Source: Chelydra serpentina
Lineage: Eukaryota; Chordata; Testudines; Chelydridae
Length of the DNA: 64,000 bases
Direction of reading: 5' to 3'
Assembly: GCA_037349315.1 (NCBI GenBank)
Contig: JBAIAC010000018.1
Coordinates: 4,650,001-4,714,000 of the forward strand
The number at the start of each line of letters is the position of its first letter. Position 1 is the first letter of the stretch. Of this stretch, positions 58,051-64,000 are shown piece after piece. The notes below the pieces were generated by a model. The model was not told the origin of the DNA. It searched no databases and saw nothing but the letters and a program-made list of their open reading frames with translations. The position numbers and the translations under genes are program-made.

Positions 58051-58541
58051 GGGCAAGTCTACACTTAAAATGCTGCATCAGTGCAGCTGAGCTGCTGTAG
58101 AAAGCTATGTCAACATCACAGCCTATGTTGATATAACTTATGAGCGACATAAATTACACCGACATAAACGCTCATGTGCACCGAAGCTCTCTCGCCGACA
58201 TAGCTCCCACCGCTCACTCAAGTCATTTTATTATGCCAACGGGAGAGCTCTCTCCCATCGGCATAGAGTGTCTTCACCAGACGCTGCAGCTCTGTACGTA
58301 TAGACATAGCTGCACTTTAATGAAGACACTTTACACTGATGGGAGAGAGCTCTCCTGGTGACATAGTTAAGCCACCTCCCCAAGAGGCAGTTGCTATGTT
58401 GGTGGGAGAAACTGTCCTGCTGCCATGGCGCTGTCTACATGGGGGGTTAGGTTGGAATAACTACGTCACTCATGGGTGTGCATTTTTCACACTCCTGAGC
58501 AACGTAGTTGTACCGATATAGGTCTGTTGTGTAGACCAGAC
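58051..58541. mobile_element. Harbinger-like MITE, 491 bp, TCA on both sides
   Basis: Inverted ends GGGCAAGTCTACACTT and ttgtgtagaccagac, with TCA flanking (58048-58050 and 58542-58544). The trinucleotide fits a 3-bp duplication but is not the canonical TWA, so one base may have changed. Inside are repeated inverted blocks (gggagagctctctccc, cgacatag/ctatgt) and a terminal hairpin around 58455-58520 (ataactacgtcactca ... gagcaacgtagttgta). The interior looks like a duplication or nesting of two related copies. Confidence 0.75.
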
Positions 58542-59191
58542 TCAGTTTCAATAAGTCTACCAGGAGTCTAAGTTTGTGTAATATACCTGCTAAGGGGGCT
58601 AGAAGAAGGTATGAGTTATACCAATTTAGACTCCCCTCTGAGTTTGGCACATAGGGTTCATTCCTGTGAAGTGCCCAGTACTCCCTGTGAGGTGCTGAGC
58701 ACCTGCAGCCCACACTGAAGTTAGTGTGAATTGAGGGTGTCAGCATCTCACGGGACTGAACAATTTGCAAGGAAATAATTGTGGCCTTGTTCACTGCCAG
58801 AAACCTGAAAGGTACTCTCTGCATCAGCCTGGCCCACTGTTCTTACTCTGAAGTCATCCAGGCCACCAGGGAAGGCTTTTCTCATACTAAAATAATAAGC
58901 TCTTGGAACCTGGATGGTAGTGGAAGCTCTTTGGGAATGATCGTTAGATGGGTTCTTGTACATGGTAGGAAATAGACTTTTCTGCTGGGAAATACATTTC
59001 TGTTGGGAAACAGTCCTTATAATTCCTTTCCCCCCACATAGCTACTTAGCTTTCACAATGTGCCTGCTGCTTAAGCGGATCTGAGTAATTTGCAGGGAGG
59101 AATTTATCAAATTAATGTAGTCTCTTTTCCTGTTTGTGAACAATTTCCACACATCATGATTTCCTCCAATGTATTCATTGTTGTAGACATG
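58542..59191. other. No gene seen
   Basis: Mixed non-coding sequence. A caccagggaaggcttttctcat stretch near 58865 loosely recalls an eroded LINE C-terminus but is not assignable. Confidence 0.4.
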
Positions 59192-59325
59192 TGCTGTTGT
59201 AGACATGCTCATCCCAGGATATTAAAGAGACAAGGTGGGTGAAGTAATCTCTCTTATTGGACCAACTTCCGCTGGTGAAAAATACAAGCGTTCGTGCTTA
59301 CACAGCACTCTTGCGGTCCTGAATG
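59192..59325 (-). mobile_element. PLE-type 3' tail, second family, reverse strand
   Basis: On the reverse strand, ccaacttctgct-type sequence precedes ccaataagagagattacttc, cacccaccttgtctctttaat and atcctgggatgagcatg, the same tail as at 15283-15428. The hammerhead-like boxes are badly eroded (GAAC in place of GAAA). Confidence 0.55.
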
Positions 59326-62300
59326 TGAACAGTTCTTTTTGAGTATTCTATCTTAGCTGCTCAAGCTGTAAGTGGTGAGTTATAACGTGTCAGACAAGTC
59401 ACATGATGTCATTTCTGTTTCGTGATGGGGTGTGCATGCAAGCAAACAGTCTTGCACATGCAAATTTATCATGTGGTTTATGTGAATACTCATGCTTGAG
59501 ACTTTGAAATCAGGGAAAGTTTACTATCTCAGTGCTCACAGAGTGTAAACACAAAAGCGGCATGGCATGGCACGGCACACAAGGACAACATGAATTCATT
59601 TTACAAGGTCAAGAGGTGACTCACAGAAATTGTTGTATATTATTCATCCAGCTCACCGTCAGACTTTTGGGCCAGATCCTCACTTGGTATAAATCAGTGT
59701 TTCCTCATTGACCTCAAAAAAGCTATGCTGATTGACATCAGCTGTGGATTTGATCCAAAACGTATGGACTGTCTTACTCACATTTTTTATTTGGCTTGTA
59801 AACTATTTTATCAAATTAAAGCAGTGTTTAAAAATTGCATTTATTTTATTTTCTCTAGGCCTGATTTACCTCTCAGTTACAACATTCATATCAGCAACAG
59901 TGACTAAACTGGAGATAGTCCTAATTTACACTGGTATAAATGACAGGAGAATCAGCCCCTATAAATGTGATTAAACAATCCAGAAATAGAGTTACAGATG
60001 GTCCCAAAGCAAACGTCTGGTGGTGGTTGAAGCTGATTTGTTGACTCAGTCCTATAAATACCTCTTCCAGTTTAACCTACACTCTTCTTAAACGTAGGCT
60101 GCTTTTATGCAACATTTCTCCCATCCCCACCCCCAAATTCAACTGTTGTGGAAGACTTTTTTCCTTTTGATTAATCATCCATAGGTTTGCAAATGCAATA
60201 AATATCAAGGAGCTGAAATGATAGGTGTCTGGCTTTCTCAGGTAAAACTATAAAAATAAAAACCAGATAGTAATATAATCATCATCAGCTGTCGTGGTAA
60301 CAAAAGCTTCAAACCTTTCCTGTTCATATCTGCATAAGTCCCACATTTCCCATTTTCTTTTATTGAGACCCATCTTTTATCTAGACACTTGGTATCCATT
60401 TGGTCTCTTGCAATCTTATGATTATATATCTCTACCAAGGGTTTAGTCTACGTCTGCTTGTGCTACCTCTTCCATCCTCAGTTCAATCAAGTTTGACTTC
60501 CAGACAGATTAAATGGCTGGGGTATTTGTTAGTCTTATGAAGTGATCTCCCCATCCTCAAGAATATCCAAAAGAAATGCTTGAGTATAGACTTTCAAGGT
60601 TGTAACTGGCCCTGTATGACTGAGAATGGCAGGCTTGGGGTCCATGCTTCCCCGTTCTAGGTTTTGATTCTGCAAACACAAAACTCAGGAAACAAATAGA
60701 GGAAAGAAATTGGTCCCAGAAGTGTCGTTTTTGGAAAACTCAGGCAGTTACTTCTGTCCAGAGGTAAGATTGCTTACATTGTTTTTAAGCTAGTGCAACT
60801 CTGATGAGGGAATAGGGCCTTACATTAAGTGTTTGCCCCTTCTCCCATTACTTCATATTTCTTTAGTTAGGCATATCCGTCTTCAAGTCAACAGTCCCTT
60901 CTTACCGCATATTATTTTATTGGCATTCCTTTTTAAAGAGTCTGACTATCCTATGCTCTTGGCACATGTACAAATGTTACTTGGTATAAAAGAAAATCAG
61001 GCCAATGTGTAAAAAGAAAAATAATCAACAATCCCAATTATCCCCCAAGCTCTCCCAACCATTCATCCCATCAAGAAAAGGACAAGGAGACAAGACGTGC
61101 CTTGCAACATGACACAAAGGTTAACAGATTCAGACTCTGATGAACCCAGCTTGGAATTAAGTTCCACAGTCATGGTACCTCCCTGGCAGCATGCCCTTCA
61201 CATTTCAATCTGGGGGATTTTTAGCTTGAGTGTCTTAGGGTCTCTCAACTGCTTTAATGTCACAGAGAGAGAGAAGGGGTCTCAGAGGTTTCCATGATCC
61301 AACTCATTGAAGGCTTTGAAGGTTTAAACAAACCTCACATTGCAAATAGAAGTGAGCTGGAAGCCAGTGTAGATCACAGAGCACTGATGTAAAATACTAG
61401 CAGATACCCTTCTAGCAGATACCCTTCGCAAAAGGACTGTACATTTTTTGGGTGTAGTCTTAAAGTGGGGTTGTACTGTGCTCTGGTAAGTGAAAAAGTG
61501 ATATTGTGGGTAGAGCTGCTCAGAGCAACTTTGATGGAAGCATGTTCTGATGGAATATGAAGTTCCACTGAAATTGAAATACTTTGGGTTAATTTAGACC
61601 GAATTTCATTTTTAGAAAAGGGAAAATAAATTAACATTGTGAAAACAAAATGTTTTGATTTTTCATTTTGAAACGACTTCTCGTCATTTTATTTTTTATT
61701 TTGTGTTGTATTTTATAATGTAATACAACATTTTAAAAATCAAAATGTAATATTTTGCAGTAATATTTTGACTTTGTCAAAACAAAACATTTAGAATGAC
61801 CTGAAATGAGGTTTTTTTAAAAATTGTCCTTCGTGGAGAATTTTGAAATTTTCAGTCTGATTCAGAACATAGCCAAATTTTGAAATCTCTAAATCATGAA
61901 CAGAATGGAATTTCTATTCTCTGTACCACTCTAATTATGGTGCTCTATGTTTATTGTGCCTCAGTGATTTCCAGATCAAATATGTGCAGCTGACAAGCAA
62001 AGTTACTGATTTTGCTTTAGTGCCATCTTTAAAAATGCATTCTGAGAGCTTTCCTTCTCACACATCATCACCAGCTATAAAAGCTCTGTAGAACAAATTT
62101 TGCCCTCAGTTACACCTGTTCAACTCTACAACAGATTGGTCCTGCAAATGGATCTTAGTACACAATTATAAAAGGAGTAGGAAGAATGACTTTAATGGAG
62201 TTACTACTAATTTGCCCTAGTATGAAAGGAGATTTACACTGGTGGAAATGGTTTTGGTTTGCAGTTATTACGCTGCGACTGCATGCGAATAGCTTTATGC

Positions 62301-63018
62301 TGAATTCAGTGGAGTCATACCAATGTAAAGCTATATAATGAAATCATGTATCAGTCAAAGTTACCTGACTAATCCAATTTATACCTAATTTACATGAGCA
62401 TGAGAGGAGAATCAGACCCAGTATTTGCACGGTATGCTTAACTGTGTACCGACTACATGAATTATCTAAATACCATATACTTGTAAGTTTTGCACAAATG
62501 TACATTTTATGTACACTAACCTAATTGCTCCATTTAGTTAAATGAAAAAAATTCTATGTACAGATTCTTTTATATACTTATAGTGAATTAGATATAAAAG
62601 TAGATACACTGCAAAACATACCTTTTTTATCTGCATAACGTAGATCCAGCATCTTGGTATGGCTGCAGTGGGTGTGCCAGAAAACTAAGTTTTTAGTTTG
62701 TTTTACAGCTTGAGATCAGTAAATTCAGATTCGGACTGCAGGACCCTTCTTTTGCCTAGCCCATTACAGCACACTGGATCCTAGACTTTACAGAGCTATT
62801 TTTAAAAGTATATTTATTGCTGTCACTTGTACATAGCAGCCATCCTACATGTATGACAGCCAGCCTGAACTAGGCTGCTGTTGGGTTCTAAATATATCAG
62901 TGTGTGAGAATTTTCAGATGAGTAGTGATCCTTAAGAAATTGGGAAGTTAGGTAATTAACTCTCCTGCTAGCATTTTGCGGGAGCCACTTTTGTGGCTCC
63001 CGTTATCCCTGTTAGAAG
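59326..63018. other. No gene seen; several foldback-repeat pieces
   Basis: AT-rich old sequence. Pieces of the ttacactggtataaat foldback family lie at about 59650-59965 and 62100-62420. A 16-bp direct duplication (tagcagatacccttc twice) lies at 61398-61429. A piece reading gaagtgagctggaagccagtg near 61350 may be an ancient LINE remnant. No domain-bearing frames. Confidence 0.45.
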
Positions 63019-63136
63019 TAGAGCCCTACTAAATTCACGGCCATGAAAAATGAATCATGGACCGTGAAATCTGGTCTTTTGTGTGCTTTTACTCTACACT
63101 ATGCAGATTTCCTGAGGGCGAGACCAGCATTTCTCG
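63019..63136. mobile_element. Left fragment of a hAT-like repeat, cut by CR1
   Basis: It begins agagccctactaaattcacgg and contains ccgtgaaatctggtctttt and gagaccagcatttctcga, the left part of a large non-autonomous element I know from turtles with agggccctaccaaattcacgg ends. It stops exactly where the antisense CR1 3' end starts, and no right half is seen before the window ends. Confidence 0.6.
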
Positions 63137-63346
63137 AATCATAGATTATCAGGGTGGGAAGGGATCACAGGAAGTCATCTAATCCAACCCCCTGCTCAAA
63201 GCAGGACTAATCCTCAATTGAATCATCCCTGCCAGGGCTTTGTCAAGCCTGACCTTAAAAACCTCTAAGGATGGAGATTCCACCACCTCCATAGGTAACC
63301 CATTCCAGTGCTTCACCAACCTCCTAGAGAAAAAGTTTTTCCTAAT
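63137..63346 (-). mobile_element. CR1 LINE 3' end, reverse strand
   Basis: aatcatagattatcaggg then gggaagggatcacagg is the reverse complement of the CR1 3' end; the rest is antisense ORF2 C-terminus. Reverse-strand translation (63179-63409) gives [20 protein letters not shown]. It ends abruptly at cctaat, where a sense CR1 begins. Confidence 0.9.
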
Positions 63347-63974
63347 GGGAGGAGACTGTCTAGGAAGGAGTATGGCAGAAAGGGATCTAGGGGTTATAGT
63401 GGACCACAAGCTAAATATGAGTCAACAGTGTGATGCTGTTGCAAAAAAAGCAAACATGATTCTGGGCTGCATTAACAGGTGTGTTGTGAGCAAGACACGA
63501 GAAGTCATTCTTCCGCTCTACCCTGTGCTGGTTAGGCCCCAACTGGAGTATTGTGTCCAGTTCTGGGCACCGCATTTCAAGAAAGATGTGGAGAAATTGG
63601 AGAGGGTCCAGAGAAGAGCAACAAGAATGATTAAGGGTCTAGAGAACATGATCTATGAAGGAAGGCTGGAGGAATTGGGTTTGTTTAGTTTGGAAAAGAG
63701 AAGACTGAGAGGGGACATGATAGCGGTCTTCAGGTATCTAAAAGGGTGTCATAAGGAGGAGGGAGAAAACTTGTTCATCTTAGCCTCTGAGGATAGAACA
63801 AGAAGCAATGGGCTTAAACTGCAGCAAGGGAGGTTTAGGTTGGACATTAGGAAAAAGTTCCTAACTGTCAGGGTGGTTAAACACTGGAATAAACTGCCCA
63901 GGGAGGTTGTGGAATCTCCATCTCTGGAGATATTTAAGAGTAGGTTAGATAAATGTCTATCTGGGATGGTCTAG
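63347..63974 (+). CDS. CR1 ORF2 C-terminal part, open frame
   Basis: The open frame formally begins at an ATG at 63240, but the first 35 or so codons are antisense CR1 from the neighbouring fragment. Real CR1 coding starts near [20 protein letters not shown] and passes [66 protein letters not shown] and [20 protein letters not shown], ending SGMV. This is the thumb and C-terminal region of CR1 ORF2; the endonuclease and catalytic palm are absent. There is no stop or frameshift in about 208 codons, which marks a young copy. It has no expected activity alone. Confidence 0.85.
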
Positions 63975-64000
63975 ACAGTAATTGGTCCTGCCATGAGGGC
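63347..64000 (+). mobile_element. CR1 LINE, sense strand, 5'-truncated, runs off right edge
   Basis: It starts in ORF2 after the palm domain and continues through the ORF2 stop at 63972-63974 into the 3' UTR (ggtcctgccatgaggg), which the window cuts. The sequence is well preserved. It is a different copy from the antisense piece beside it because both contain the same ORF2 C-terminal region. Confidence 0.92.

Noticed and set aside
63240..63346. N-terminus of the 244-codon CR1 frame
   Set aside because: The first 35 or so codons are antisense reading of the neighbouring CR1 fragment, not real protein.

Overview
This window looks like intergenic or intronic DNA from a reptile, most probably a turtle (a crocodilian is the next best guess). 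It is AT-rich and holds no bacterial-style gene runs, operons or CRISPR. It is filled with transposon families that I associate with turtle and archosaur genomes: CR1 LINEs, a Tx1-clade LINE, Penelope-like elements (PLEs), Harbinger-type and hAT-type MITEs, solo LTRs and short foldback repeats. The organism call rests on remembered repeat families, not on a search.

Layout. 1-7.5 kb: a decayed CR1 fragment at the left edge, a Harbinger MITE next to a hAT MITE (1.75-2.37 kb), two more CR1 pieces and a solo LTR (6878-7473). 8-13 kb: a reverse-strand solo LTR with a clear CCAAT/TATA promoter (8161-8985) and a second, vaguer LTR-like region (10.0-11.0 kb). 13-18.5 kb: a MIR-like SINE, two PLE-type tails, an inverted repeat pair, and a 70-bp perfect palindrome of head-to-head hammerhead-like motifs. 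19-25 kb: a solo LTR with a 49-bp minisatellite, then a broken reverse-strand Tx1-clade LINE whose 3' end is present twice (804 bp, about 99.6% identical) and which is interrupted by a Harbinger MITE. 26.6-29.1 kb: one candidate spliced exon and two PLE insertions, one with an unbroken GIY-YIG endonuclease frame. 31.6-35.6 kb: two solo LTRs with perfect 5-bp target duplications. 36-43 kb: one Harbinger and three hAT MITEs. 43-55 kb: an LTR-like region, a GC-box/CRE-like 31-bp triplicate, a decayed Ty3/gypsy Gag remnant with SCAN-like and CCHC parts, and a 350-nt foldback. 55-64 kb: mostly old sequence, one larger Harbinger-like MITE, and a right edge where a hAT fragment abuts an antisense CR1 fragment that abuts a sense CR1 with an open ORF2 C-terminus.

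No host protein-coding gene could be identified. The only host-exon candidate is a 91-bp segment at 26676-26766 with good splice signals. Many insertions could be bounded to the base by their target-site duplications (TSDs), and these agree with the expected superfamily: 3 bp for Harbinger, 8 bp for hAT, 4-5 bp for LTRs, 11-12 bp for the PLEs. The most interesting content is the PLE set: three independent insertions that share one hammerhead-like 3' tail in sense, antisense and inverted arrangements.
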